A program made the position numbers and the translations under genes. Of a DNA stretch of 64,000 nucleotides, positions 38,229 through 48,167 are shown piece after piece; the stretch's first letter is position 1, and each line of letters opens with the position of its first letter. This stretch comes from Pectobacterium zantedeschiae (GTDB lineage: Bacteria > Pseudomonadota > Gammaproteobacteria > Enterobacterales > Enterobacteriaceae): positions 620,001 through 684,000 of the forward strand of contig NZ_NWTM01000001.1 of assembly GCF_004137795.1 (NCBI RefSeq). Direction: 5' to 3'. The notes below the pieces were generated by a model, which did not search any database, was not told the origin of the DNA, and saw nothing but the letters and a program-made list of their open reading frames with translations.

Positions 38229-38242
38229 TTGATCTCAATAAA
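38229..38242 (+). promoter_or_regulatory. candidate FNR box upstream of ccmA
   Basis: TTGATCTCAATAAA fits TTGAT-N4-ATCAA at 9 of 10 positions and lies about 95 bp before ccmA. It would tie cytochrome c maturation to oxygen limitation. Binding is inferred. Confidence 0.55.
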
Positions 38243-38334
38243 AAAGATTAACTCTTTATGGTTACGCCCCCTGAGAGGGGGAGTAAAGGCGTCATGTTAT
38301 TCTATAGCCACTAAGAAAGTAGGAGTACACCCCG

Positions 38335-38955
38335 ATGTTAGAAGCGCGCGATGTGGTTTGCATACGCGATGAGCATGTGCTGTTCAGCGCGCTGTCGTTT
38401 ACGGCTAGCCCAGGGGAAATGGTGCAAATCGCTGGTGCCAATGGGGTGGGGAAAACATCGCTGCTGCGCATCTTAAGTGGTCTGGCGACGCCCGAATCGG
38501 GGGAAGTCTGCTGGCAGGGACGACGAATCAACCGCATGCGCGAGCATTTTAATCAGCAGCTTCTGTGGTTAGGCCATCAGCCGGGTATCAAGAGCGTCCT
38601 GACCGGTGAAGAAAACCTGCGCTTTTTCTATCCGCAACAGCATCAAGATGCACATTGGCAGGCACTCGCCGCCGTCGGGTTGGCAGGATATGAAGACGTG
38701 CCTGTGGCGCGTCTGTCGGCGGGGCAACAGCGTCGCGTCGCACTGGCACGTTTGTGGCTTACCGACGTGCCGCTGTGGATTTTGGATGAACCGCTTACCG
38801 CGCTTGACGTAGCGGGCGTCGAAATGCTGACACAGCGTATGGAATACCATATTGCGCACGGCGGCATCATTATTTTAACGACCCATCAGCCGCTGCGTCC
38901 GTTTGCTCAGGGCATTCGCTGTATTCAGCTCACGCCGAGTGAAGGCGCTCCATAA
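38335..38955 (+). CDS. ccmA: cytochrome c biogenesis ATP-binding protein CcmA
   Basis: ATPase of the CcmABCD complex that releases holo-CcmE during System I cytochrome c maturation. 206 residues: Walker [10 protein letters not shown] (about 36), ABC signature [15 protein letters not shown], Walker [17 protein letters not shown] precedes ATG 38335. First gene of ccmABCDEFGHI. Confidence 0.96.
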   Translation: MLEARDVVCIRDEHVLFSALSFTASPGEMVQIAGANGVGKTSLLRILSGLATPESGEVCWQGRRINRMREHFNQQLLWLGHQPGIKSVLTGEENLRFFYPQQHQDAHWQALAAVGLAGYEDVPVARLSAGQQRRVALARLWLTDVPLWILDEPLTALDVAGVEMLTQRMEYHIAHGGIIILTTHQPLRPFAQGIRCIQLTPSEGAP

Positions 38956-39611
38956 TGCGGCGACTGATTGCTCGAGAACTGCGCGTCGCGTTACGTAATA
39001 ACGCCGAAATCCTCAACCCGCTGTGGTTTTTCCTCATCGTCATCATCTTATTCCCACTGGCCATTGGGCCAGAACCGCAGCTATTGATACGCGTGGCACC
39101 GGGCGTGGTGTGGGTCGCGGCACTGCTCGCGTCTCTGCTGGCGATGGATCGCCTTTTCCGTGATGACTATCAGGACGGTTCGCTGGAACAGCTGACGCTG
39201 CTGCCGTTGCCGTTACCGTTGGTAGTAATGGCGAAAGTGGTGGTGCACTGGATGGTGAGTGGGCTGCCGCTGTTACTGCTTTCGCCGCTGGCGGCGCTTC
39301 TGTTTGGACTGGACAGCCATGGCTGGTGGGTGATGGCGTTAACGCTGTTGCTCTGCACGCCGACGCTGAGTTTTCTCGGTGCTATTGGCGCGGGATTAAC
39401 GGTCGGGCTGCGCCGCAGCGGCGTGTTGTTAAGCCTGTTGGTATTGCCACTGACCATACCGCTGTTGATTTTTGCCACGGCGGCGATAGAGGCCGCAATG
39501 ATGCAACTGCCAGTGGGCGGTTATCTGGCGATCCTAGGTGCTTTTTTGGCAGGTAGCGCGACCCTAAGCCCGTTTGCCACGGCAGCGGCGTTGCGGGTGA
39601 GCATACAATAA
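38955..39611 (+). CDS. ccmB: haem exporter permease CcmB
   Basis: Integral membrane partner of CcmA. 218 residues, six hydrophobic segments, N-terminal LIARELRVALRNNAEILNPL typical of the family, then FRDDYQDGSLEQLTLLPLP. Start overlaps the ccmA stop by one base. Confidence 0.96.
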   Translation: MRRLIARELRVALRNNAEILNPLWFFLIVIILFPLAIGPEPQLLIRVAPGVVWVAALLASLLAMDRLFRDDYQDGSLEQLTLLPLPLPLVVMAKVVVHWMVSGLPLLLLSPLAALLFGLDSHGWWVMALTLLLCTPTLSFLGAIGAGLTVGLRRSGVLLSLLVLPLTIPLLIFATAAIEAAMMQLPVGGYLAILGAFLAGSATLSPFATAAALRVSIQ

Positions 39612-39679
39612 TTTTCCGATCTCAGGATCGCATTCGTCGTCCCGTTGGGATGCGTTTTACGCAAAGTGAGCACACGATT

Positions 39680-40420
39680 ATGTTGAAAAAAAACTATCAG
39701 CTTACGCAGCCGGATCGCCTTTATGGCCTTTGCGGCAGGCTTATCCCTTGGGTGGCAGCGATCAGCGTAGCGTTGCTGATCGTCGGTTGCCTGTTAGGGT
39801 TCGGGTTTGCGCCTGTGGATTCTCAACAAGGGCAAGGGTATCGCATCATGTATCTGCACGTACCCGCCGCCGTGTGGTCGATGGGTGTCTATGCCGTGAT
39901 GGCGATGTTTGCGCTTATCGGACTCATTCGGCAATCAAAAACGGCGGAGCTTGCCGTGGCGGCGATGGCGCCGGTCGGGGCAGTCTTTACCTTCATTGCG
40001 CTGACTACGGGTTCCACCTGGGGCAAACCGATGTGGGGGACCTGGTGGGTCTGGGATGCACGCCTGACATCGGAACTCGTCCTGCTATTTCTGTACGTCG
40101 GTATCATCGCGCTCTACAACGCATTTGACGATCGCCGCCTTGCCGGGCGTGCGGCGGCGATTTTGGTGCTGGTTGGCGTGGTGAATTTACCCATCATCCA
40201 TTTCTCGGTCGAGTGGTGGAACACCCTGCATCAAGGATCGACAAAAATGCAGAAAACCATCGATCCCACCATGCGCCTTCCGCTGCGAATCATGATGCTC
40301 GGTTTTATGAGTCTATTCGTGACGTTGTCACTCATGCGGTTGCGTAATTTGATACTGGTACAGCAGCGCCGCGCACCGTGGGTTGCTGCGCTGGTTAATA
40401 AAGGAGGAGTAGCACGATGA
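39680..40420 (+). CDS. ccmC: haem transporter CcmC
   Basis: Presents haem to CcmE. 246 residues from ATG 39680, matching E. coli CcmC (245); ATG 39650 adds ten residues. Six membrane segments; the haem-handling motif WGTWWVWDARLTSELVL (about 115-132) and flanking periplasmic histidines (YLHVPAAVWSMG, HFSVEWWNTLHQGS) are present. Confidence 0.96.
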   Translation: MLKKNYQLTQPDRLYGLCGRLIPWVAAISVALLIVGCLLGFGFAPVDSQQGQGYRIMYLHVPAAVWSMGVYAVMAMFALIGLIRQSKTAELAVAAMAPVGAVFTFIALTTGSTWGKPMWGTWWVWDARLTSELVLLFLYVGIIALYNAFDDRRLAGRAAAILVLVGVVNLPIIHFSVEWWNTLHQGSTKMQKTIDPTMRLPLRIMMLGFMSLFVTLSLMRLRNLILVQQRRAPWVAALVNKGGVAR

Positions 40421-40635
40421 ACATCGCCTTCACGAGTTGGCAAGATTTCTTTGCGATGGGCGGCTATGCCTTTTACGTGTGGCTGGCCGTGGTGTTAACG
40501 CTGCTACCGCTGAGTGCATTGATCGGGCATACCCTCTTGGGTCGTCGTGCTCTGTTGCGGGATATTCGCCGCCAGCAGGCGCGCGAGCAACGTAAGAGCA
40601 CGGCGCGTCAGTCAGCGATGGAGGTCGTGCAATGA
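40417..40635 (+). CDS. ccmD: haem exporter protein CcmD
   Basis: Small single-span membrane protein that bridges CcmABC and CcmE. 72 residues: [27 protein letters not shown] then a basic cytoplasmic tail ([18 protein letters not shown]). Overlaps ccmC and ccmE by four bases each. Confidence 0.95.
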   Translation: MNIAFTSWQDFFAMGGYAFYVWLAVVLTLLPLSALIGHTLLGRRALLRDIRRQQAREQRKSTARQSAMEVVQ

Positions 40636-41114
40636 GTGCTCTGCGTAAAACCCGCCTCTATGCCATTCTGGCCGTCGTCTGCGGCGGTGTGCTGACAATA
40701 GCGCTGACGCTCTATGCGCTGAGTTCAAATATCGATCTCTTTTATACGCCCAGCGAAATTCTTTACGGCAAAAATGAAACGCAGGAAAAACCGGCCATCG
40801 GGCAGCGCTTGCGCGTCGGCGGTATGGTGATGCCGGGCAGCGTACGCCGTGACAGCCAAAGTCTGGAAGTGCGTTTCACCGTTTATGACGCGCAGGGTTC
40901 AGTAGACGTGACTTACAACGGGATGCTGCCGGATTTGTTTCGCGAAGGACAAGGCGTTGTGGCGCAGGGCATTCTGGATACCGACGATCATATTGCGGCG
41001 AAAGAAGTGCTTGCCCGCCATGATGAAAACTACACGCCACCGGAAATCAAAGCGGCAATGGAAGGGCAACACGGCCATGCCCCCGCGGCTGGCACAGAGG
41101 GTAAACCGTTATGA
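40632..41114 (+). CDS. ccmE: periplasmic haem chaperone CcmE
   Basis: Binds haem covalently through a histidine and transfers it to the CcmFH lyase. 160 residues: N-terminal membrane anchor, OB-fold beta barrel, and the haem-binding motif [12 protein letters not shown] (histidine about 130) followed by a flexible tail. Confidence 0.96.
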   Translation: MSALRKTRLYAILAVVCGGVLTIALTLYALSSNIDLFYTPSEILYGKNETQEKPAIGQRLRVGGMVMPGSVRRDSQSLEVRFTVYDAQGSVDVTYNGMLPDLFREGQGVVAQGILDTDDHIAAKEVLARHDENYTPPEIKAAMEGQHGHAPAAGTEGKPL

Positions 41115-43066
41115 TGCCTGAAGTGGGCAATTATCTGCTCTGTCTGGCGCTGGGCGTCGCGCTATTGCTCAGCGTGTATCCGCTGTGGGGGGCGTCGCGT
41201 CAGGATAAACGCCTAATGGCGCTGGCACGTCCTCTTGCGTGGGCGCTATTTGCATGCATTTTGGCCTCCTTCCTCGTGTTGGTACATGCGTTGGTGATCA
41301 ATGATTTCACCGTTCTCTATGTAGCCAACAACTCGAACCGTGCGCTGCCAGTGTGGTATCGCGTTGCAGCAGCATGGGGGGCGCATGAAGGATCGCTGCT
41401 GCTCTGGGTTCTGCTGATGAGCGGTTGGACTTTTGCTGTGGCGGTATTCAGCCGAGGGATGTCGCTCGATGCGGTCGCCCGCGTGTTAGCCGTCATGGGG
41501 ATGATTAACGTCGGCTTTTTACTGTTCATTATTCTGACGTCGAACCCCTTTACGCGCACGCTGCCAGACTATCCGATTGACGGGCGTGATCTCAATCCGC
41601 TGTTGCAGGATGTCGGGTTAATCTTCCACCCTCCGCTGCTTTACATGGGCTATGTCGGGTTTTCCGTGGCGTTTGCGTTTGCGGTCGCCTCGTTGTTGGC
41701 GGAGCGACTGGACAGCGCGTGGGCTCGCTGGTCCCGACCGTGGACGCAGGCGGCCTGGTCGTTCCTGACGTTAGGTATCGTGCTCGGTTCTGGCTGGGCG
41801 TATTACGAGTTAGGCTGGGGCGGTTGGTGGTTCTGGGATCCGGTGGAAAATGCCTCATTGATGCCCTGGTTGGTGGGCACGGCACTGCTGCATTCGCTGT
41901 CGGTCACGGAAAAACGCGGCAGCTTTAAAGCCTGGACGGTGTTGCTGGCTATCGGCGCGTTCTCTCTCTGCCTGCTGGGGACGTTTCTGGTGCGCTCCGG
42001 CGTACTGGTGTCGGTGCATGCATTTGCCTCCGATCCGGCGCGGGGCATGTTTATCCTCGCGTTTCTGGTCATTGTTATCGGCGGTTCGTTGCTACTGTTC
42101 GCCATCAAAGGCAACCGGGTTCGGGCGCGAGTCACGAACTCGCTCTGGTCGCGCGAGACGTTTCTGCTCGGCAATAACCTGATCCTGATGGCGGCAACGC
42201 TGGTGGTGCTGCTGGGAACACTGCTGCCGTTGGTGCATAAGCAACTGGGGTTAGGCAGCATCTCGATTGGCGCACCATTCTTTAACACCATGTTTACCCT
42301 ATTAATGGCACCTTTTGCTCTGCTGTTGGGTGTGGGGCCGCTAGTTCGCTGGCGACGCGATGAACCGCAAAAGCTGCGTAAGCTGTTGCTGGTTGCACTG
42401 GCCGTGACGGCGACACTGTCGCTGCTGCTTCCGTGGTTGTTACAGGATTCCCTTGTTGCCATGACGGTGGTCGGTTTGTCGATGGCGCTGTGGGTATTCT
42501 TCTTAACGGTGTACGAACTGCATACCAGCTCTACTCGGCGTTATGGTTTGCTGCGTGGTTTGACCACACTCTCACTGAGCCAGTGGGGCATGGTGTGCGG
42601 CCATATTGGGCTGGCGGTGACGGTGGTAGGCATCGCCTTCAGCCAGAATTATAGCGTCGAGCGCGATGTGCGGATGCGGGCAGGCGACAGCATTCAGATC
42701 CACGACTACCGTTTTACATTTCAAGGTGTGCAGGATGTGGTGGGGCCGAACTGGCACAGCGGTAAAGGAACGATCGAGGTCACGCGCAACGGCAAGCCAG
42801 AGGCGATCCTGACGGCGGAAAAACGCTTCTACAACACCAGCGGCGCGATCATGACGGAAGCGGCGATTGATGCGGGTGTGACGCGCGATCTCTATGCGGC
42901 GCTGGGCGAAGAGTTGGATGACGGTAGCTGGGCAGTACGACTGTATTACAAACCCTTTGTCCGCTGGATTTGGTACGGCGGGGGACTGATGGCATTAGGT
43001 GGCATCCTGTGCATGTTTGACCCTCGCTATCGCCTGCGTCGTGCTGTCAGGGAGGCATCATCATGA
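41111..43066 (+). CDS. ccmF: cytochrome c haem lyase subunit CcmF
   Basis: Large membrane subunit of the general haem lyase. 651 residues, about 15 membrane segments, WWD motif [19 protein letters not shown] (about 235), and conserved LFHP-type motif [14 protein letters not shown]. Paralogue of nrfE. Overlaps ccmE and ccmG by four bases. Confidence 0.97.
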   Translation: MMPEVGNYLLCLALGVALLLSVYPLWGASRQDKRLMALARPLAWALFACILASFLVLVHALVINDFTVLYVANNSNRALPVWYRVAAAWGAHEGSLLLWVLLMSGWTFAVAVFSRGMSLDAVARVLAVMGMINVGFLLFIILTSNPFTRTLPDYPIDGRDLNPLLQDVGLIFHPPLLYMGYVGFSVAFAFAVASLLAERLDSAWARWSRPWTQAAWSFLTLGIVLGSGWAYYELGWGGWWFWDPVENASLMPWLVGTALLHSLSVTEKRGSFKAWTVLLAIGAFSLCLLGTFLVRSGVLVSVHAFASDPARGMFILAFLVIVIGGSLLLFAIKGNRVRARVTNSLWSRETFLLGNNLILMAATLVVLLGTLLPLVHKQLGLGSISIGAPFFNTMFTLLMAPFALLLGVGPLVRWRRDEPQKLRKLLLVALAVTATLSLLLPWLLQDSLVAMTVVGLSMALWVFFLTVYELHTSSTRRYGLLRGLTTLSLSQWGMVCGHIGLAVTVVGIAFSQNYSVERDVRMRAGDSIQIHDYRFTFQGVQDVVGPNWHSGKGTIEVTRNGKPEAILTAEKRFYNTSGAIMTEAAIDAGVTRDLYAALGEELDDGSWAVRLYYKPFVRWIWYGGGLMALGGILCMFDPRYRLRRAVREASS

Positions 43067-43620
43067 GTCGTAAAATTTTGTTAATCCCGCTCGCCCTGTT
43101 TTTACTGCTAGCCATTGCCTTGCTGTGGCAGTTGGTGCGCAACAGCGACGGCGACGATCCCATGCGGCTGGAGTCTGCCCTGATTGGTAAATCAATCCCA
43201 GCGTTTCGTCTTGAATCGCTGGATCAGCCGGGAAAGGAGTACAGCCAATCTGAGTTGAGTGATGGCAAACCGCTATTGTTGAATGTCTGGGCGACCTGGT
43301 GCCCAACGTGCCGCGCGGAACACCAGTTTCTCAACACGCTGGCAGCACAGGGAATTCGCGTCGTGGGCATGAATTATAAAGATGAACGCCCCAAAGCGGT
43401 TGAATGGCTGAGGACGCTAGGCAACCCCTATGCGATGAGCTTGTTTGATGGGGACGGCATGCTGGGGCTGGATCTGGGGGTGTACGGCGCACCGGAAACC
43501 TTCCTGATCGACGGACAAGGCATCATTCGCTATCGCCATGCGGGCGATCTTAACATGCAGGTATGGCGAGAAACGCTGCAACCGTTGTGGGAAAAATACA
43601 GCAAGGAAGGTGGCGCATGA
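43063..43620 (+). CDS. dsbE: thiol:disulfide interchange protein DsbE/CcmG
   Basis: Membrane-tethered thioredoxin that reduces apocytochrome cysteines. 185 residues: N-terminal anchor, active site WATWCPTCRAEH (about 78-90), then GAPETFLIDGQG with the cis-proline region. Translationally coupled to ccmF and ccmH. Confidence 0.96.
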   Translation: MSRKILLIPLALFLLLAIALLWQLVRNSDGDDPMRLESALIGKSIPAFRLESLDQPGKEYSQSELSDGKPLLLNVWATWCPTCRAEHQFLNTLAAQGIRVVGMNYKDERPKAVEWLRTLGNPYAMSLFDGDGMLGLDLGVYGAPETFLIDGQGIIRYRHAGDLNMQVWRETLQPLWEKYSKEGGA

Positions 43621-44075
43621 GAATGCTTAGCTTCCTTGCTGCACTGCTGCTGTCGTTCAGCGTGCTGGCATCCTCCGAGGTATTGCGTTTTGACAACGAC
43701 ATGCAGGAGCAACAGTTCCGTGAGTTGACCATGCAACTGCGCTGCCCGAAATGCCAGAACAACAGCATTGCTGATTCCAATTCGATGATTGCTTCAGATA
43801 TGCGGCAGAAAGTGTATGAACTAATGCAGCAGGGGCAAACGAAAGAACAGGTTGTCGATTACATGGTGGATCGTTACGGCTATTTTGTGACGTATGAACC
43901 ACCGATCACGCCTTTCACGATATTGCTATGGTTACTGCCTGGGCTGTTTTTAGCTGGGGGGGCAGGAATGATTATTCGACGCTCTCGCCGTATCAGAAGT
44001 GCCAAAGAACCGATGAGCGAACAGGATAAAAAGCGTTTGCAGACGTTGTTAGGACGTGAGGGGAAATCGGAATGA
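43617..44075 (+). CDS. ccmH: cytochrome c maturation protein CcmH
   Basis: Thiol-reactive subunit of the haem lyase. 152 residues from ATG 43617 (overlapping the dsbE stop): signal peptide, LRCPKCQNNSIADSN motif with the redox cysteines, and a C-terminal membrane helix. In E. coli CcmH is fused to the TPR part; here the two are separate genes, as in many other bacteria. Paralogue of nrfF. Confidence 0.95.
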   Translation: MRMLSFLAALLLSFSVLASSEVLRFDNDMQEQQFRELTMQLRCPKCQNNSIADSNSMIASDMRQKVYELMQQGQTKEQVVDYMVDRYGYFVTYEPPITPFTILLWLLPGLFLAGGAGMIIRRSRRIRSAKEPMSEQDKKRLQTLLGREGKSE

Positions 44076-44941
44076 TGTTACTGACAACCATCATCGTTTT
44101 ATCGCTGATTGCGCTGTCAGCGTTGCTGCTTGCGCCGTGGTCGTCACGGAGGGAATACGATCGTGATGCGATTAATCGGGCGCTGTATCACGATCGTCTG
44201 CGTGAGCTTACTGCGGATGTTGCTAATGAGCAGGATCGTGCCCAACTGGTTGAGGAACTTCAGCATACGCTATTGCAAGATATTCCTGATGGTACAACGG
44301 TACAACAGCGCCCGCTGAGCCATTGGGTTTTGCTGCCCGGTGTGCTGTTGCTGGTCATCGTCAGCCTCGGCGTGTTTTGGCAGACTTCCGCGATTAACCG
44401 AGTACAGGAGTGGCAGCAGGTGGTGGCATTAACGCCAGATCTGATGAAACGAGCGCTGGATGCTGATGCAGAACCACTGACCATCGAAGAGGTGGCGCGT
44501 CTTGGTTTGGGGCTGCGAAGCCAACTGGAGGCGCAGCCAGACAATCCACAAGACTGGTGGATGCTGGGGCGCATTGCGGGCTTGTTGAATAACTATGACA
44601 TGTCCGTGCAGGCGTTTGCCAAGGCGTTCCAACTCGATCCGAAAAATACGGATCTGGCGCTGGACTATGCCGACCTGCTGTCGCACTCCACCGATCCGCG
44701 TGATAGCCAGCGTGGTGGAGACATGCTGAGTGAACTGATGAATTCCGGCTCGACCAATGTGCGCGTGCTCAGCCTGCTGGCTTTCAATGCCTATGAAGCC
44801 CAGCGCTATCAGGACGCGATTGACGCCTGGCAAACGATGCTGACGCTGCTCCCGCAAAACGACACACGCCGAGCAGTCATCGAGCGCAGTGTCGGACAGG
44901 CGAAAGCGTCATTGTCGGTTCAGGCGGTTACTGGTAAGTAA
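44072..44941 (+). CDS. ccmI: cytochrome c maturation TPR protein CcmI
   Basis: Apocytochrome chaperone corresponding to the C-terminal part of E. coli CcmH. 289 residues: membrane helix LLTTIIVLSLIALSALLLAPW, the RELTADVANEQ coil, a second helix (WVLLPGVLLLVIVSLGVFW), then TPR repeats (WWMLGRIAGLLNNYDMSVQAFAKAF). Overlaps ccmH by four bases; last gene of ccm. Confidence 0.93.
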   Translation: MMLLTTIIVLSLIALSALLLAPWSSRREYDRDAINRALYHDRLRELTADVANEQDRAQLVEELQHTLLQDIPDGTTVQQRPLSHWVLLPGVLLLVIVSLGVFWQTSAINRVQEWQQVVALTPDLMKRALDADAEPLTIEEVARLGLGLRSQLEAQPDNPQDWWMLGRIAGLLNNYDMSVQAFAKAFQLDPKNTDLALDYADLLSHSTDPRDSQRGGDMLSELMNSGSTNVRVLSLLAFNAYEAQRYQDAIDAWQTMLTLLPQNDTRRAVIERSVGQAKASLSVQAVTGK

Positions 44942-44999
44942 GAATTCTTTTGTCTTCATCATCAATAGCAGAAGGGCGAGATATCGTCCTTTTGCTGTT

Positions 45000-45335
45000 T
45001 CTGTTGTTTCTGTTGTTGCGGTGAAGGTTTCGTGCGCTACACGCCGCGTGAATTTCTGCAACTCGCGTCGCACGCGCCCGACACGGGGCGGCTCATCGCC
45101 GTCGCCCCGTGACCCCTGGCTTTTTGCGGGAAATCGCGCCGCTTCGCGATGTCTTCGGCGTTCGTATCCGCTGTTCGGACCACCTGCGACGCGATTACTC
45201 GCCCCATAAATGGGACTCGCCCTTCGGGCCAGCACAAGTGCTGTTTAAAAACGTCTCTGACGTTTTTGTCTTACGCGGCGCAGGCTTTCGCGGCGTCCAT
45301 GCCGCTCATCCGGCGTCTACGCTCACCTCAGCGCG
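45000..45335 (-). repeat. interspersed repeat family R, copy C (carries hairpin module M3)
   Basis: On the minus strand it begins GCTGAGGTGAGCG and ends near TAGCGCACGAAACC. It shares GACGCCGCGAAAGCCTGCGC with A and B, AACGCCGAAG.CATCGCG and AAGCCAGGGGTCACGGGGCG with A, and the hairpin module with B. It occupies the nap-ccm convergent gap. Confidence 0.8.
45203..45270 (+). repeat. four-hairpin module M3
   Basis: H0 CCCAT-aa-ATGGG, linker ACTC, H1 GCCC-ttc-GGGC, H2 AGCAC-aa-GTGCT, linker GTTT, H3 AAAAACGTC-tct-GACGTTTTT, then GTC. Nested inside repeat copy C. Confidence 0.75.
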
Positions 45336-45394
45336 ATTTTTTACGCGAACTAACCTCCATAAAAGCAAAGGCTGAATTTAATAGATTGTCATTT

Positions 45395-45436
45395 GGGAGA
45401 TGCTTCCGCCTGTATTGAGGGCTGCTTTAGCCCGTG
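45395..45436 (+). repeat. family U hairpin unit, copy 1
   Basis: Constant part CTTCCGCCTGTATTGAGG followed by a hairpin GGGCT-gcttt-AGCCC. Paired with copy 2 at 45516-45558. Confidence 0.55.
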
Positions 45437-45490
45437 TCGGATGAGTTGCAGAAATTTACGTGGCTTGCTGCGCACGAAACTCTCACTGTA
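45433..45490 (+). repeat. partial repeat family R, copy D
   Basis: GTGTCGGATGAGTTGCAGAA..GCGCACGAAACTCTCACTGT corresponds to the 3' end of copies A and C. Only the last 60 bases of the family are present, between the two family U units. Confidence 0.6.
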
Positions 45491-45515
45491 CTCATAACAA
45501 TCAGGTTTAGAAAGG

Positions 45516-45558
45516 GCGGATACTTCCGTTTGTGCTGAGGACGGCATACGCCGTCCCG
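45516..45558 (+). repeat. family U hairpin unit, copy 2
   Basis: Constant part CTTCCGTTTGTGCTGAGG then hairpin GGACGGC-atac-GCCGTCC. The constant part matches copy 1 while the hairpin stem has different sequence. It lies just beyond the napC stop. Confidence 0.55.
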
Positions 45559-45574
45559 AGTGTTACGAAGGGGG

Positions 45575-46177
45575 TTATAACCCGCTTTTGACGCCGTGCA
45601 TGTCCGGTAGTTTGTGGGCGATGCCTTTATGGCAGTCGATACAGGTTTGACCGAGTTTTATCGCTTCGCTGTGTTTTTCCGCCGCGACCGTTTTTTGCCC
45701 TGAGAAGTCCATGTAGTCAATGTTGTGGCAGTTGCGGCATTCCTGAGAATTGTTGTTTTTCATGCGCCGCCATTCGTTCTGCGCCATCGTCAGCCGGTGT
45801 GCTTCGAATTTTTGTGGTGTATCAATGGTACCCATTATTTTGCCGTACAGCTCTTTGCTGGCCTGAATCTTACGTACCATTTTCGGTACAAATTCATGCG
45901 GAACATGGCAATCCGGGCAGGTGGCGCGCACGCCGCTGCGGTTGCTGTAGTGCGCGGTTTCCATATATTCCTGATAAACGGTATTACGCATCTCATGACA
46001 GCTGATGCAGAACGCTTCGCTGTTGCTCATTTCCATGCCTTTCTGAGATGTTGCCAGAAAGAAAATACCGCCCGCGAAACCGATAATCAGCAATGTTCCC
46101 AGCGCCAGCCGACTTGGGCGACGCCACCATTGCCACAGCTGGCGCAACAACCGTCCTACTTTTCCTGGTTGTTTCAT
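45575..46177 (-). CDS. napC: NapC, tetrahaem quinol dehydrogenase
   Basis: Membrane-anchored NapC/NirT-family cytochrome that oxidises quinol and reduces NapB. 200 residues from ATG 46177, after GTGAGG. One N-terminal membrane helix (LALGTLLIIGFAGGIFFL) and four CxxCH haem sites: CISCH, CPDCH, CRNCH and CIDCH. Last gene of napFDAGHBC. Confidence 0.97.
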   Translation of the reverse strand: MKQPGKVGRLLRQLWQWWRRPSRLALGTLLIIGFAGGIFFLATSQKGMEMSNSEAFCISCHEMRNTVYQEYMETAHYSNRSGVRATCPDCHVPHEFVPKMVRKIQASKELYGKIMGTIDTPQKFEAHRLTMAQNEWRRMKNNNSQECRNCHNIDYMDFSGQKTVAAEKHSEAIKLGQTCIDCHKGIAHKLPDMHGVKSGL

Positions 46178-46185
46178 AGCAAACC

Positions 46186-46623
46186 TCACTGTCCAAAGCC
46201 TTTAGAAGGAGTAAACGTATTGCCGGTAATCGGCGAGCTATCCGCCTGCGGCACGTGGCATTGCAGGCAGAAATGGCGTGCAGGTGCCACATTACTCAGT
46301 ACTTTGCCGTCTCTGTCGACAAAATGGGTCGGGCTGACGCGGGGAGCGCTGGTGGAACGATAGTTTTCCACGCCGTGACACTGTAAACAGCGGTTAAAGG
46401 TTGGGGTGACCTGATAGCCATCCACGCTATGCGGAATCATCGGCGGTTGGTTGACATAGTTGAGCGCCATACGCTCCTGCTGCTTCGGCATCCGACTGTT
46501 TCCCGGCTGTGTCGCCGCGACTTCCGGCGATTGGCTTAAATCGACCTGTGCAGTCGCTATTGCACTGCTCATTATTGCCAGGGCGGTGATCCAGCGAAAC
46601 CATCCCATTCTCAGGCTCTTCAT
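46186..46623 (-). CDS. napB: NapB, dihaem electron-transfer subunit of periplasmic nitrate reductase
   Basis: Small dihaem cytochrome c that passes electrons from NapC to NapA. 145 residues from ATG 46623 (GGGAGC upstream): signal peptide, PPMIPHSVDGYQVT, and two haem motifs CLQCH in NRCLQCHGVENY and HFCLQCHVPQ. Confidence 0.97.
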   Translation of the reverse strand: MKSLRMGWFRWITALAIMSSAIATAQVDLSQSPEVAATQPGNSRMPKQQERMALNYVNQPPMIPHSVDGYQVTPTFNRCLQCHGVENYRSTSAPRVSPTHFVDRDGKVLSNVAPARHFCLQCHVPQADSSPITGNTFTPSKGFGQ

Positions 46624-47483
46624 GACTTTGCTCCCGATTTCCATCTAAGGGTTATTTTAAAAACGTCTTCAGCGCAGACATCAATACAGCGTCCGCATGT
46701 TATGCAGTCTCGGTCAGTCACCTGTACCGGACTGTGTTTATCGAGCAAGGGGGCGCGCAACACCTGCGGCTCAGGACAAACATGAAAACAGTCCATACAG
46801 CGCGTACAGCGTTCACGCTCGGCGGCATCCACAACCAGTGCGCCTTTAGCGCCAAGCGCACTATACAGCGCACCCGTCGGGCAAAGGTGCCCGCACCAGC
46901 CATGTTCCACGACCAATAAATCAAACAGAAACAGCGCCAACAGCAACCAGATACCCGTGCCAAACCCGAAAATTAGTCCGCGCCCCGTCAGAGAGACAGG
47001 GTTGACCCACTCCCACACTAGTCCACCCGTTAGCGCACTTCCTGCCAGAATAAGCATCAGCAGCAGATAGCGCAGATTGCGGGGGATCGTCGCTGAAGCG
47101 GTGATACCGAAACGACGACGTAGCCAGGCCGCTAAATCGGTGAGCGGATTCACAGGGCAGACCCAGCTACAGAACAGGCGCTTACCTGCCAACGAGTAGC
47201 TCAGCGTAATAATCAGCGCCCCGACCAGTGCGAGCGCGGCGGGTAGATGACCGCTAGCCAGACTTTGCAGCACCATCAGTGGATCGCTAAGTGGCACCAC
47301 GTCGAGCAACTGGCTGGCGCTGTAGTTCCCGCGCAAGATCCAAAACCCTAACAGCGGGCCGCTGAGGAACATGAGCAGCACCAAAGATTGAGTCAGGCGG
47401 CGGAGGACCAGCCAGCGGTGACTGCGCCACCAGCCTTTCTTCGCTTGAGCTTCTCGTCCGGCGTCTTGCTTACGATTTGCCAT
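46620..47483 (-). CDS. napH: NapH, membrane ferredoxin-type quinol dehydrogenase component
   Basis: With NapG it forms a second quinol-oxidising route to NapC. 287 residues, four membrane segments, cytoplasmic CxxxCP motifs ([29 protein letters not shown]) and two C-terminal 4Fe-4S motifs ([28 protein letters not shown]). Overlaps napB by four bases and napG by 14. Confidence 0.96.
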   Translation of the reverse strand: MANRKQDAGREAQAKKGWWRSHRWLVLRRLTQSLVLLMFLSGPLLGFWILRGNYSASQLLDVVPLSDPLMVLQSLASGHLPAALALVGALIITLSYSLAGKRLFCSWVCPVNPLTDLAAWLRRRFGITASATIPRNLRYLLLMLILAGSALTGGLVWEWVNPVSLTGRGLIFGFGTGIWLLLALFLFDLLVVEHGWCGHLCPTGALYSALGAKGALVVDAAERERCTRCMDCFHVCPEPQVLRAPLLDKHSPVQVTDRDCITCGRCIDVCAEDVFKITLRWKSGAKS

Positions 47484-48162
47484 CGCGTGCCTCCAGCCAA
47501 CTAAAACGGTAGTGGTGTCCGAGTTCGCCTTTTGCTAGCGCGCGCGGCAAGACCTTTATCGCTGGCTGCTCCAGCACGCAGGCTTTTTCACATTTGCCAC
47601 AGCCGGTACAGACATCGCTATGCACCGTAGGAAGAAAACGAGCGTGTTTTCCGGTTCGGGCATTGCGCTCCGGCTCCAGCGTGATGGCGCTATCGATGAG
47701 GGGACAGACGCGATAGCACACGTCGCAGCGTAGCCCTTGATAGTTCAGGCAGTTCTCCTGATCTAACAACACAGCTAATCCCATGCGCGCATCATCGATA
47801 GCATTCAGCGGCTGTAAGGCACCGCTGGGGCAGGCGACGATGCAGGGAATGTCCTCACACATCTCACACGGGATATCGCGTGCGATAAAGTAAGGGCTAC
47901 CGGCTGCGGGGCCGGATACCAGCGTCGCCAGCTTCAGCGTATCGTAAGGACAGACCTGAACACATTGGCCGCAGCGGATGCAGGCACCGGAAAACGCCGC
48001 TTCAGGCAGCGCACCCGGCGGCCGCAGCCGGAGTCCATCAGCCTGCGCGCGCCGCTGCTGAATGCCGAGTATCGTCACCGCTGCGGATAAACCCGCAACG
48101 GCACGAACGGCATCACGCAGAAAGCGGCGGCGAGCGGGGGAGGAATTCTCCGGGCGTGCCAT
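47470..48162 (-). CDS. napG: NapG, periplasmic ferredoxin-type protein
   Basis: Tat-exported protein with four 4Fe-4S clusters, partner of NapH. 230 residues: [14 protein letters not shown] twin-arginine-type signal; [35 protein letters not shown] and [12 protein letters not shown] cluster motifs. Confidence 0.96.
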   Translation of the reverse strand: MARPENSSPARRRFLRDAVRAVAGLSAAVTILGIQQRRAQADGLRLRPPGALPEAAFSGACIRCGQCVQVCPYDTLKLATLVSGPAAGSPYFIARDIPCEMCEDIPCIVACPSGALQPLNAIDDARMGLAVLLDQENCLNYQGLRCDVCYRVCPLIDSAITLEPERNARTGKHARFLPTVHSDVCTGCGKCEKACVLEQPAIKVLPRALAKGELGHHYRFSWLEARDGKS

Positions 48163-48167
48163 ATTCG

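Noticed and set aside
44909..45375. Several overlapping ORFs on both strands in the ccmI-napC gap
   Set aside because: They are translations of repeat copy C; Arg-rich and frame-independent, with no ribosome-binding sites.
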